Assembly (NCBI GenBank): GCA_944474755.1
Contig: OX104115.1
Location: 61,694,648-61,758,647, forward strand
Reading direction: 5' to 3'
DNA length: 64,000 nt
Source of the DNA: Limnoperna fortunei
Taxonomy: Eukaryota; Mollusca; Bivalvia; Mytilida; Modiolidae
Position numbers and translations under genes: made by a program. Numbering within the stretch: position 1 is the stretch's first letter; each line of letters starts with the position of its first letter. Below are positions 10,691-21,045 of this stretch, piece after piece. The notes beneath the pieces were generated by a model. It ran no database searches. It saw nothing but the letters and a program-made list of their open reading frames with translations, and was not told the origin of the DNA.

Positions 10691-10915
10691 GTAAAATATA
10701 TCCAAAATCCAATTACAAAAAACATGAAATTGGGGATATAAAAATGTTGCGGTCTAAAAACTATTAGTTGCAGATTTTTGTACAGAGGTAGATGGCAAAA
10801 ATTTGATAGATTCTGCTTGATTTATATCAGTCATAGTTTGTGAAGTATTTTGACTGGATTCATTCATTGGGAAGTCAGCAGGGGGCTCCATCTGATTACA
10901 ATCACTAACTACTGT
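10691..10915. other. Unassigned short spacer
   Basis: AT-rich sequence between the zinc-knuckle fragment and the first direct repeat. No features were recognised. Confidence 0.4.
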
Positions 10916-11146
10916 AGGTTTATACAATAAACCAATTATTTGTTTACATTACACCAGGAAATTTTTGAACCCAAGATATATAGTAATCAGAAGAATATAC
11001 TAGTACACAGATGCATCTGACTGGTTTGTTGGGGTTCTGAAAATAGAAAAATAAAAAATAGAAACATAATTGATTGAAAATCTTCTACATTTGGGGGAAC
11101 ATTAATAAGAGCCGGGAAAATAGAGCTCTTTTTTAAAAAAAAGGAG
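10916..11146 (+). repeat. Direct repeat, left copy (about 220 bp)
   Basis: Blocks TTGTTTACATTACACCAGGA, GATGCATCTGACTGG, AGAAACATAATTGATTGAAA and GGGAAAATAGAGCTCTTTTT recur in order at 12,229-12,449, about 1.3 kb away in the same orientation. It is not a clear LTR: no TG...CA ends, primer-binding site or polypurine tract was seen. Confidence 0.75.
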
Positions 11147-11352
11147 GGAGGTTACACAGTTTGTTAGTTTCATCCAGTGCTGATTTTTCACCCAAAATTT
11201 TCGGTCATTTTTGCCGCAGGACCTATATTTTTTTATTTGTTAATAATGTAGTCGTAACATTTCACCTTCCACAAGCAACTGCTTTTGGGGGTTAAATTTG
11301 AGAGGATTTTCACACTTACATTCTTAATTGGAAGACACAATGTTAAATATTT

Positions 11353-12243
11353 GGTTTATTGTAACCTATAGGGAGACTGGATTTTTTTCATTATACTTGA
11401 TTCATTAATCCATTGTTAATTTTCACATGGGTTTTCGTCACAGAATGACAAGTTATATGTATAGATTGTTCATTTAAAACGATGTGTTAAAAAAATAGTC
11501 TATTTCTGAAAATACGCATTTTTCAATAGGAAATCTAGGGTGGGCTACAAAGAGGAGTTTGTAAGGCCTGTTAAGTAACGTCTGCTACTGCTTTTTAGCA
11601 AGAAAATTGTACTATACATTCAAATGCAGCGTTTGACACCTAAAGGAATTATTTTATACTATGATTAAGTTTGCTAACCAACTTTTGGGCCTTAACCATT
11701 TTTTGGCCAATGTAATTTTCTGGGTTTCAAACATTGTGGTACATTTTATGCTGTGTTTACGATTGACATCAACTTTCTAAAATTGTAATGTAGTTATATT
11801 CAGCAGGACTACTCATGACAAACAAACATATGATTAGACCGATCAAATGGTATCAAAGTTTGTTATAGTCTGTTTCAAAAATGTAGTTTTTCACAAATTC
11901 CACGAATTTTCGTTTTCGGCCTCTAAATATTTTTCCAAGGAAAGACGTTAAAGCAGAATACTATCCCAGGCGTGTTCCATGTATCAAGTAGACAAATAAC
12001 CACTGAAAACACAAACAATAACTGGCATATTACTAAACAGCAACACATTATTGCAGAAAAACGCCTTGAAAAAAGCATGCAATTTTTAGAGTGGTGGCCT
12101 CCTGAAAATTCAAATAAACGAACAACTGTTGAAGATAACTTTATTTTATTTTGGTAAACACATGGATATTGTATCAGGATGCTACCTCAAGGTTTTGGAG
12201 TGATTCGGACTCTTTAAGTGCTTTCTATAGGTTACAATAAACC
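11353..12243. mobile_element. Possible MITE bounded by 19-bp inverted repeats
   Basis: GGTTTATTGTAACCTATAG at 11,353-11,371 has its exact reverse complement at 12,225-12,243. The 891-bp interval carries no transposase-like frame; the longest frame (11,972-12,157, 61 codons) has no recognised domain. The right arm overlaps the start of the second direct repeat, so the true element limits are uncertain. Confidence 0.4.
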
Positions 12244-12449
12244 AACTATTTGTTTACATTACACCAGGAAATTTTTGACCCCAAGATAGTCATCAGAATA
12301 AACTCACGGATGCATCTGATTGGATGTTGGGGTTCTGAAAATAGAAAAAAATTAAAAATAGAAACATAATTGATTGAAAATCTTCTAAATTTGGGGGAAC
12401 ATTAATAAGAGCTGGGAAAATAGAGCTCTTTTTAAAAAAAAGGGGGATC
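12229..12449 (+). repeat. Direct repeat, right copy (about 220 bp)
   Basis: Same order of blocks as 10,916-11,146 with small indels. It ends in an A run that becomes the left arm of a palindrome. Confidence 0.75.
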
Positions 12450-12535
12450 CCCCCCCTTTTTTTACAATGTACAATGTACATGATCTTGTATGCTTGCTAC
12501 AATTGTAGCAAACATACAAGATCATGTACATTGTA
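12434..12535. repeat. Two adjacent palindromes
   Basis: The first (12,434-12,463) is A8 G5 AT C8 T7. The second (12,470-12,535) has 33-bp arms meeting at AATT with one mismatch, reading TACAATGTACATGATCTTG at the left and its inverse at the right. Both could extrude hairpins. There is no loop of the kind expected for a microRNA precursor. Confidence 0.85.
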
Positions 12536-12539
12536 CACA

Positions 12540-14030
12540 TTGCATGATTTCTTTAGGCATAAGGGATTCATATTATTTCATACTATGATTACAGAATATG
12601 CAGTCCACATTCTTCACTTGTAATCACAGGTAGGTTTGTCATTGAATACACTACTCTCCAATTAAAAAACAAAACAAACCATAATTTAGCCTAAAAATTG
12701 ATAAAATGGTGTTATTCCCTATTTAACTCTTCCCCTTTCAAGATTTTTCTAATATATTTATGTTACTGAAAACACTTAAAATCTTCATTTAAAAAATTTG
12801 TTGGGTTTACTAGTATATACATGTTATATACCATAATAAAGATAAAGTTGTAAACTTTAATAAATGTTAGAAATTTTTGATTACCATGGCAATGGAGATG
12901 TGGTAAAGTCATAGACATTAAAAAATATAAATTTTAACATATTTCATACAAATGCAGTTAGTTGAAGACCAGAACATTTCTACTAGGTTTTGCTTTACTG
13001 CAGTAATATCTAGGTGTCAATGTTTAAAAGGAACACATGTACATTTCCTGAAATCTTATTGACATGTCTTTTTTTGGAGGTTACCTGGTAACATGTGACC
13101 TACATGTATATATATTGATATATTTCTGACATAATGGATACCTGCTGCTCCTTGTCTTTAAATGTTGTTGTATTATTAATTATGACCTGGTGTCAGCATA
13201 AAAACAGAGGTTAAGCACAGTTAGTTTAAACCTATATATTTTGTTTCAAAAATATTTCAGATTTGGTTGCTATGGTTACCCTTGACATACTACATTGTAG
13301 TAATCACAAGAGACAGATATTTATGCATGTTTTGAAATACTGTGTGTGTATCTTTACAGTATACATGTATATGTACTTAGTGCTACTGTTGAAATTCAAG
13401 TAAAACGAAATATGTTCAAATGTTTTTGATATGTTTATGCAGTTGGGAGTATATATAGTAATATACATGTATTTTAGTTGTTGTTTGTCTATTTGTCCAT
13501 TTGGTCATGTGTGTGTCCACAAGTAAGAAGACCACAATCTCGTATTTTATAGTCCAGCCTTAGTGTTCTTATTTCAATAAATTTACACATTGATAGTGTT
13601 TGAAATCTTACAGATTTAACCATATTTAGGGGTTCTAAAATTAAAATCATGGACTATGATTGTAGTACAAACTGGGAGAGGGGGGTAATCCTACAATGTT
13701 TCATATGGAATACATATGCTATATTAGTCAACTTATTGCAGCAAAACTTTTTGGAAAAGTTCTGGGTACACCGCCATTGAACAAGATCTACATGTGTATA
13801 ACATTTCAAGACTACGGTATATTTTCACTTTATAGTTACAAAACAAGCCCAAAAAATCCTAAAATGGAACTTGAAGGAATAAATAAAAATAACATTATAA
13901 AATTAAAAACAATTACTGTATTTCTATGTTAATAAAACTTAAAACCATAAAATTTAATAACAAATGAGTATTCATGTGGTCTTTCATTCTTCTAAATGTT
14001 AACTTTTTTTTTTATATATTTACAAAGAGC
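12540..14030. other. Unassigned AT-rich sequence
   Basis: TACATGTA-type words are frequent. A 78-codon frame at 13,696-13,932 has low-complexity composition and no recognisable domain. No element ends were seen. Confidence 0.45.
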
Positions 14031-14041
14031 TAATGTCATCT

Positions 14042-14275
14042 TCATTTTGTGCAAATGTTTACATCCCTCGGGGCTCCGCTTTGGCATTTGGGCTTTATTT
14101 CCTCACAAAAGTAGCATCCACCGCAATAACAGGAACAGTCTAGTTTGATGGATGTTATTACACGATAAAACTCATAATTACAGTCAATAATATATTCCCG
14201 AAATCGTGAAAGTTTCTCCACTGTTAAAATGTACCACGACGGCAATTGTAAAAAGTTCCTGACGAATTCCATCAT
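14042..14275 (-). CDS. Hypothetical 77-residue cysteine-rich protein or first exon
   Basis: The frame starts MMEFVRNFLQLPSWY and has balanced composition, with a cysteine cluster at about residues 48-57 (CSCYCGGCYFC) and another Cys near 64. Local GC is higher than in the flanks, notably around GGGGCTCCGCTTTGGC. Upstream on the minus strand, within about 130-210 bp, are two CCAAT-type boxes (14,417 and 14,459 on the plus strand read as ATTGG). I do not recognise the family. No signal peptide or membrane segment is evident. It could be an intronless small gene, a first exon, or a chance frame. Confidence 0.35.
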   Translation of the reverse strand: MMEFVRNFLQLPSWYILTVEKLSRFREYIIDCNYEFYRVITSIKLDCSCYCGGCYFCEEIKPKCQSGAPRDVNICTK

Positions 14276-14279
14276 TCAG

Positions 14280-14480
14280 TTAAAACAATTAAAGAAAAAC
14301 AAAAACCGAAAAATTTTCTTTTCCAAACATAACATGTATGGACATGCCAGCATTCAAATTTGAAGTGACACTGGAGATAATTAATCCTCCGGGCACGGAT
14401 GAAAACACAGGCTATGATTGGACAATAACCTGGTGGTGAGTTTGAAATACTTTCTCTTCATTGGTTGATACTTAAACCTA
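14280..14480 (-). promoter_or_regulatory. Possible promoter with two CCAAT boxes
   Basis: Read on the minus strand, CAACCAATGAAG and TTGTCCAATCATAG lie upstream of the 77-codon frame. No TATA box was confidently located. The call depends on that frame being a real gene. Confidence 0.2.
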
Positions 14481-14833
14481 CACTAAACATATTCGAAACC
14501 GAGGCGCAGGTACAGTAGGGTGCCAATCGATAAGAGAATTGAGAAACGAAAATGATATGCAATATACCACTGCAATATTAATAAAATATTTTATTAAAAT
14601 ATATACAAACTTGTGACCACCTGCTATGAAGAAAGAATGTTTCACAAAGCAACAAAATCACTGGAGACAGAACACATTTCTTAAAAGGTAATATTTTTTA
14701 AAATAAAATCTGTATGTGAAACAGGAATATTTTATTCAAAAACTAATTTCTTGGTTAAGCCATTCTGAATGACCTATTTTATTTAAGTGGTCAATAAATT
14801 AAAAACTTTATAAATATGGTGTTATCCTTTGCA

Positions 14834-14907
14834 TTAAACACAATATTACTCCAATTAAACACAATAATATTGCAATGAAATACAGTAATATTGTGATAAG
14901 ACGCAAA
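14834..14907 (+). repeat. Left part of a 21-22 bp minisatellite
   Basis: Three and a half units are visible: TTAAACACAATATTACTCCAA-type repeats, with TTAAACACAATAATATTGC and TGAAATACAGTAATATTGTG. The same motif in the same orientation forms a longer array at 17,345-17,630, directly after the LINE insertion. Confidence 0.65.
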
Positions 14908-15037
14908 TGTAAGTAAAATTGCCATCAGTGACCACTATCCTGTCTGTTTAACAAGAAAGGAAAGAGGAATTCATAAAAAGAAAGCTCATAATACTATTGA
15001 ATATAGAAACTTTAAAAACTTTAAAGAGAACCTCTTT

Positions 15038-17152
15038 TTGTCAGATATTGAAAAGGCACCTTTTAATGAAATAGAGTATGAAAGTGATCCATCAATCTGT
15101 CTAGAGTTATTGTATAATATTTTAAATTCCTTACTAGATAAACATGCCCCACTAATTACCAAAAGAGTTAAAAGAGATAAGCAGCCTGAATGGTACAGTG
15201 AGGAAATAAATCAGGCCAGAATTTTAAGAGATAAATATAAAGCATATGGTATGTGGGATGAATATAGATATTGGAGAAATAAAACTAAATATATTATTGA
15301 AAATTCAAAAAAACAATATTTTACTGAAATGACAAAGGATCCTAAAAATTCAAAAAATCTATGGAAATGTATTAACAGTCTTAATCCACAAACTTTTAGT
15401 ACTCCACATGAAATTAAGGTAAATGATACCATAGTTAATGACAAAAAAGAGCTAGCTGATGCTTTCAATGAACATTTTACCTCTTGTGTTGACAAATTAA
15501 GAGATGGTCTTACACAGACGCCATTGAATCTGGAAAAGCTATCTAATTTTGTAGAAAAACAAATGCAAAAATCTGAAGAAAAATTTTCAATCCCTCCAGT
15601 GAAAATAAATGAAATATTTGATGCATTAATGAAATTGAATGTAACTAAATCAACAGGAAGTCATAATATTGGTCCAAAAATATTACGACTATGTGCCCCA
15701 TTTCTTGCTTCCACACTGACCTATATTTTAAATAGAATAATTGATACCAGTTATTATCCCAAATTATTCAAAAATGCAAAAGTTACTCCAGTATTTAAAG
15801 CTGGAGACCGCCTATCTGCTAATAATTATAGACCCATATCAGTACTTCCAACACTCTCAAAAATATTAGAGAGACATGTTGCTAACCACATAGCCTTATT
15901 TTTATCAAAGTTTAAACTGTTACATCCAGCACAATCAGGATTTAGACCAAATCATTCATGCCAGACAGCCCTTATTAACATTATAGATAGATGGCTACAT
16001 GAAATGAATGAGGGTAATGTAAACCTTGCTGTGTTAGTTGATTTTAAGAAAGCTTTTGATGTTGTAGATCATGATATTCTTTGTAAAAAACTTGGTATGT
16101 ATAGATTTTCTGATAACTGTGTGAATTTTTTCAAATCCTACTTATCAGAAAGGACTCAACAAGTTAAACTGTGTAATGTTTTCTCAGGAAAACAAGAAGT
16201 GAAATTTGGAGTTCCCCAAGGATCAATACTAGGCCCCTTACTGTTTGTTTTATTTATAAATGATTTGCCCTTGTATCTTGATAAATGTATGACTGATCTA
16301 TATGCAGATGATACCACATTACATTTATCTGGAAAATGTACCCAGCTTTTGCAAAATGAAATGCAAAAAGAATTAAATTTTGTTGAAAATTGGTGTAAAG
16401 AAAATAATATGTTTATTAATCCCAACAAATCTAAATGTATGGTTATTGGAACAAAACAGAAACTAACTGCTCAAGTTATTCAGCCTAGATTGGAATTGTT
16501 TTCAGAACACCTTATGAATTCCTCCTGTGAAAAAGTAGGAATTAAGATAGATGAAAATCTTAACTGGAAAGAGCAGATTGATGTGATTTGTAATAGCATC
16601 TCATCTAGAATCTTTTTGTTATCAAAGATCAAATCTTTCCTTAATATTGAGGCAAGAAAAACTTTTTACAATGGATATATTTTGCCACTTATTGATTACT
16701 GCTGTGTTGTGTGGGGAGGTTGTAATAAAGATGGTTTAAATAGATTAATAAAATTACAAAAAAGAGCAGCAAGGTTAATACTAAATGCTGACCCACTGTA
16801 CCCATCTAATCCTCTTTTTAAACAGCTGGGTATAATGCCAGTCCACCTAAGAATCAAGTATCACAAATATTTACTCCTTCATAAGGTTTTAAAAGGGGAG
16901 GCTTCAGAATACTTAACACAAAAATTCAGCTACCTCTCTAAATATAACCCATATGCATCGAGAAACGTTTTAGCTGGTAATCTTTTTATTCCAAAGGCTA
17001 AAGCTGAATTTTACAAACAGTCATTTGTGTTTTCAGGACCAACGTTATGGAATGAATTGCCACATGATTTAAAAAGCACTGAAAATACACAACTTTTTAA
17101 GTATGGTGTCAAAAAATATCTGACTCAAAGTAGAATTTATAGTAATGTGTGA
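15038..17152 (+). CDS. Reverse transcriptase of a non-LTR retrotransposon
   Basis: A single uninterrupted frame. The numbering here starts at a TTG codon (704 residues), but the frame is open back to a stop at 14,897-14,899 and includes SDHYPV, the end of the endonuclease domain, so the true start is missing through 5' truncation. RT motifs: PISVLPTLSKILE near 266-278, GFRPNHSC at 301-308, VDFKKAFD with the first catalytic Asp at 334-341, GVPQGSILGP at 391-400, and YADD with the catalytic Asp pair at 422-425. The C-terminal region has LIDYCCVVWG (551-560) and WNELP (671-675), usual in CR1/L2/Jockey-type proteins. The enzyme would copy element RNA at a nicked target. No stops or frameshifts in 700 codons suggest a recent insertion. 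Minus-strand frames inside it are shadows. Confidence 0.93.
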   Translation: MSDIEKAPFNEIEYESDPSICLELLYNILNSLLDKHAPLITKRVKRDKQPEWYSEEINQARILRDKYKAYGMWDEYRYWRNKTKYIIENSKKQYFTEMTKDPKNSKNLWKCINSLNPQTFSTPHEIKVNDTIVNDKKELADAFNEHFTSCVDKLRDGLTQTPLNLEKLSNFVEKQMQKSEEKFSIPPVKINEIFDALMKLNVTKSTGSHNIGPKILRLCAPFLASTLTYILNRIIDTSYYPKLFKNAKVTPVFKAGDRLSANNYRPISVLPTLSKILERHVANHIALFLSKFKLLHPAQSGFRPNHSCQTALINIIDRWLHEMNEGNVNLAVLVDFKKAFDVVDHDILCKKLGMYRFSDNCVNFFKSYLSERTQQVKLCNVFSGKQEVKFGVPQGSILGPLLFVLFINDLPLYLDKCMTDLYADDTTLHLSGKCTQLLQNEMQKELNFVENWCKENNMFINPNKSKCMVIGTKQKLTAQVIQPRLELFSEHLMNSSCEKVGIKIDENLNWKEQIDVICNSISSRIFLLSKIKSFLNIEARKTFYNGYILPLIDYCCVVWGGCNKDGLNRLIKLQKRAARLILNADPLYPSNPLFKQLGIMPVHLRIKYHKYLLLHKVLKGEASEYLTQKFSYLSKYNPYASRNVLAGNLFIPKAKAEFYKQSFVFSGPTLWNELPHDLKSTENTQLFKYGVKKYLTQSRIYSNV

Positions 17153-17294
17153 TTTATTTGATTTTAATTGTACTGTATACATACACTTTTTCATTTTGAA
17201 TTGTAAACTTTTAAATAAGATTGCTTTGTACTTGTTTTATGCATGAGGGCCTCAGGGAAGATTAGTTATAACACTAACTGTGTAACCCTCTTTA

Positions 17295-17300
17295 AATAAA
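17295..17300 (+). terminator. Polyadenylation-type signal in LINE 3' UTR
   Basis: AATAAA occurs just ahead of the TTA tail, in TTTAAATAAAGACTTTATTA. In tail-repeat LINEs this may only be part of the 3' recognition region. Confidence 0.4.
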
Positions 17301-17303
17301 GAC

Positions 17304-17342
<39 letters not shown>

Positions 17343-17344
17343 AT

Positions 17345-17630
17345 GTATTATTGCGTTTAATCACAATATTTTTGAGTTTAATTGCAGTAATTATTGCATT
17401 TAATAGCTATAATTATTTGCATTTAATAATTATTGCATTCTATCGCAATAATTATTGTCTTTAAACACAATATTTTTTTTGCATTTAATCTCAAAAAGTA
17501 TTGCATTTATTCGCAAACTTATTTGAATTAAATTTAATTGCAATAACTTTTGCGTTGAAATGCAAAGCACTACATTTATTTGCAATAAGTAATGCTTTTA
17601 AACGCAATACAAATATTTTGTATCCAATAA
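17345..17630 (+). repeat. 22-bp palindrome-rich minisatellite, about 12 units
   Basis: Units begin TTTAAT or TTTATT and resemble TTTAATCGCAATAATTATTG; most are 20-24 bp. The core TGCAATAATTATTGCA is itself palindromic. Units are diverged, indicating an old array. It continues the array left of the LINE. Confidence 0.7.
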
Positions 17631-17639
17631 AGTGGCCAT

Positions 17640-18180
17640 AATAAGCTTCTGTAATCCTTATTATATCTTTAAAATAAAACCTGCTTTTCTCAGACAAAAA
17701 CAAGAAAGGTTAAACTTCATTGTCTAGTATGGTATCATTGTAGGTTGTGTAAATTTATTTAAGTTTTATTTAAATTGATGTTGACAGGTTGAAGAGTTTA
17801 ATCTGACAACGTTTATACAATTTTAAAGTTGATTTTTGAAACATTTAATCTGATGCAGCAAAAATTGAAATAATTAGTATTTTGTTGAATAGATGAATGT
17901 TCACAGTAGTGAATTCTACTATATGTTTAGATAATAATATAAAATTTGAATGGCTTTTTTCTCAAGAGTATTTGCCACTACTAAAATCCTTGGGTTCTTT
18001 TATCAAAGACAGCTTAGAAATAAGAACTTCCTAAACAGCAAAATAACACCTCTATAACAGACTTATACATGTATATGTACTTGCAATTGTGGTATTGTGT
18101 AATATGTTACTGAATATACTCATGAGAAAAGAATAGTTAATATTTATGATCTATAGTATATTGTATGTCTGGCTCTGTCT
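17640..18180. other. Unassigned AT-rich sequence
   Basis: No gene or repeat family was recognised. Confidence 0.4.
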
Positions 18181-18184
18181 CAGA

Positions 18185-18845
18185 AAGCCTCGACGATAGG
18201 TGCTGGATGCAACAAATATATTTCAATCCGGCAGCGGCGGCAGCGTAAACACATTTTGCTTCATATCTTTATAAGATTAAGCCCTAGCTCCATCAAATTT
18301 GGTCCACTGGATGACAAGTACTTGCTAAGCAGTTAACTGTAACCTGGTCTAGCGACTACATTAAAGTTTGTGTATTAGGGCAGTTCCTCTGTAACCATGC
18401 ATGTTAGGATGACTATATTTGGTATATACCGGGTAGGTTGCTGATGAAAAGTATATGACGGTCTAGTAGATGTAACCTGACATTGACCTCAATTTCATGG
18501 TCCAGCGACTATGTTAAGGTTTTTGGATTGGGGCAGTTCCTCTGTAACCATGCATGATAGGATGACAACATTTGGTGTATAGATTGCTGATGAAAAGTGT
18601 ATGATGGTCTGGTAGGTTTCACCTGACATTGACCTCAGTTTCATGGTCTAGCCACTATGTTAAAGTTTTTGGATTAAGGCAGTTCCTCTGTAACTATGCA
18701 TGGAAAGATGACAACATTTGTTGTTGCTGATGACCATGAATAGTTCATGACTGTCTGGTAGGTGTCACCTGATCATGACCTTGATTTCACGTTCAAGTAA
18801 AGACGTTTAAGTTTTTGGATTAGGTCAGTTGATATTGATAATATG
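18185..18845 (+). mobile_element. Tandem-repeat element, family E, diverged copy
   Basis: After a GGCAGCGGCGGCAGCGTAAA block, monomers recur with GCAGTTCCTCTGTAACCATG near 18,381, 18,533 and 18,678 (about 145-152 bp). The 5' hairpin is worn and the 3' terminus is missing. Confidence 0.68.
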
Positions 18846-18859
18846 TGATTACATGTATG

Positions 18860-19790
18860 TCTTACTAGTGCAATACAATAATGGGTCCATGAAATGCATG
18901 TCTCTTAATTTGTTCTTATCTTTAGCTGGGCCTGCCATGGGCTCTTGGGGTGTAGCTGTTTATTTTACATACGTAACATTGATTTTTGTCATGAAATAAC
19001 AACTGAAATCCCAGTCTTGGAATTTTTAGTAGCCAATTATGTGAAAACATTGTAGCAAATACCAAAGCCTCTTTTCAGTTTGTCTCAAAGGTACAGGAAA
19101 TTAAATATCACCTATTTAAGCAAATATGAGTAAGTAATTATTCCTACATTTCCCCCCTACAATTACAATTTTGGGTATATATTATTTTCCCATTTGTGTT
19201 GAAGTCAAAATGAATTTGTTAACAATTGGATGGGGGAACTTTCTTTTAATCAAATTAAAATGTCCCCTGCCCAGCATGAAAAAAAAAGAAATAGAAGTTC
19301 ATTCAAGTTGTTGAGTGCAGGTTTGTGTACAGTCCTTTTGCCTGTAAATCACAATGAATTTGCTAAGTTTTATATTGATTTATACTGTGAATGTTGCAGC
19401 TGTAACAAATTTTGTAAATGTATCTGCTGCATTCAGGTATGTGGTTTGTACATTTAATTAGGTGTGTGAATTACAGATTTTAATTCTTCTGTCTGATTCG
19501 CACTTATGTGACTAAGTACTTTATATTTCAGACAGTTAATTGTTAAATACTTGTTCATTCATTGTAATGCATATACTAGTAGCAGTTGCAAAAATTATTA
19601 TTGTCAGAATTGGGTTGTCAACATAACACAGGTTCAAGTTTGTTATTTTTGTGACTAAATCTGCACCATTTTCAATGAATTGTACTAAATGTGTGCATAG
19701 GCATCTTAATTAATCGTGTTCAAAAGATTATATGTCTATCTTCCTTTTATTGGCTTGGTCCCACGAAGTACAAACATGGATTATATGGTG
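18860..19790. other. Unassigned sequence
   Basis: A frame at 19,230-19,457 ends in a cysteine-rich run (CECCSCNKFCKCICC) followed by CAGGTATGT, a splice-donor-like sequence. No domain or acceptor supports it, so it is not called as an exon. Confidence 0.35.
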
Positions 19791-19794
19791 AATC

Positions 19795-19822
19795 GGGGTG
19801 GGTGGGCCGTGGGGTGGGAGGG
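19795..19822 (+). other. G-quadruplex-type G-run cluster
   Basis: Six runs of three or four G separated by one to four bases. This fits the canonical G3+N1-7 pattern and stands out in an AT-rich setting. Confidence 0.6.
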
Positions 19823-19994
19823 AAAAATATGGTATCTATTTTATGTCATAAACTTTTCCTACAGTTTTCAACCCGTATCTCTGAAACATTTTACAGAAAG
19901 ATTGCACATGTATAAAGGTGGTGCACCTGGTTTTATGGAATTGTTTGAGGAATTTGTTCCCAAATTTTATATCTTGCCACACAAAGCGGCAGTT

Positions 19995-20690
19995 TATGTT
20001 ATACCCTCCATATGGATATGAGTGTCTGTCCTTACGTCCATCCATCTGTCTGTCTGCCCCTGCATCTGTCTCTCCATGCCTCTGTGGTTTCCAGATGATA
20101 ACTTGAAAACATGTCAATAGATTTTATTTAAACCTGGTACAACTGTTAAGTACTATAAATGAAGTTCAATTTCTAATTTCAGCACAATCCAATTTGTAGT
20201 TTTCAACTTAGTCCAATAAATTTTTTTTTGTCATCAGTTGGTGGTTTCCAGATCTATAATAACTAGCGCATCAACAGATGTTGTTCAAACTTTGCACAGC
20301 TGTTTAGTACTGTAAAATAAAGATCAAGTACTAGTAGTTTTCAACTTAGGCTAATGTTTTTGGTCAACAGTTGACAGTTTCTAAATTGGCTTTTTTCAAA
20401 GATTACAATTGAAAAACAGCTTTTGTTAAAACTTTGCACATACATGTATGTTAAGTGCTATAACATGAAAATCAAGTTGAATTTTTAGCACAACCCCTTT
20501 TGTAGCTTTTGAGTTGTGCCAATTTGAAATTACTTTTATAGTTCCAAGGTCAAGGTAAAAATTGTGTCCTGAGTTGGACTGTGTTGCTATAGCTGATTTA
20601 TAATTCAGAAAAATGTGTTCATGAATAATAAATACAAAACATGGCAGGGTATCATTTAATGTCCCATTAAATGCCCTATTTTATAGACAA
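19995..20690 (+). mobile_element. Worn tandem-repeat element related to family C
   Basis: ATACCCTCCATATGGATATG and a CCAT/CTGT-rich box precede GTGGTTTCCAGATGATAACT near 20,085 and GTGGTTTCCAGATCTATAAT near 20,241, a spacing of about 156 bp. The TTTCCAGATGATAA word resembles family C TTTCCGGATGATAA. The 3' part matches 485-655. Confidence 0.5.
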
Positions 20691-20699
20691 CCTTTTAGT

Positions 20700-21040
20700 A
20701 ATTTTTAGCACACTTTATACATTATGGTTTCTACTTTTTCGACACAGACATGAGAGATCCAAAACCTTCTACCAACAAATAAACCATTTTCACCACTTAT
20801 TAAGCTACATGCTTTGCAACACTGCCATTTCAGACTTCTGCAATTTTTCTAGATTTGGAAGAATAATGATTGTGTTTCATTAATCTTTGAACTTAAATTC
20901 AACATAGCAATTCAATAGATTTTTGCAACAGTAGGCTGAATCTATGACTACACTTTCATTGGTGCAGCACAATTTCATTTTGGTAGTAAAGCTCCATTTG
21001 TCCTTGTGATATCAGGCCAAAGTTACTGGTACACAGTTTC
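20700..21040. other. Unassigned sequence
   Basis: Nothing supported was seen in this spacer. Confidence 0.4.
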
Positions 21041-21045
21041 TATTT

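Larger units (their letters stand above)
14905..17342 (+). mobile_element. 5'-truncated non-LTR retrotransposon (CR1/L2/Jockey group)
   Basis: The element opens within the last part of an AP-endonuclease domain (in-frame SDHYPV near 14,924-14,942), has a full reverse transcriptase region, a 3' UTR of about 140 bp with AATAAA at 17,295-17,300, and a (TTA)n tail at 17,305-17,342. Microsatellite 3' tails instead of poly(A) and 5' truncation are typical of the CR1/L2 side of the LINEs. A short AATGTA occurs on both sides (14,906 and 17,342) as a possible but weak target-site duplication. The flanks are the same minisatellite, interrupted by the insertion. Confidence 0.88.

Noticed and set aside
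10916..12449. LTR retrotransposon
   Set aside because: The direct repeats lack TG...CA ends, a primer-binding site, a polypurine tract and any gag or pol reading.
12470..12535. MicroRNA precursor
   Set aside because: The arms meet without a loop and are almost perfectly paired, unlike animal pre-miRNAs; a foldback or palindrome is the simpler reading.
15211..16428. Minus-strand frames within the LINE
   Set aside because: They are shadows of the strongly supported plus-strand reverse transcriptase frame.
19230..19457. Cysteine-rich frame ending at CAGGTATGT
   Set aside because: It is attractive as an exon, but it has no acceptor, no recognised motif and no partner exon. T-G-rich DNA easily yields Cys codons.
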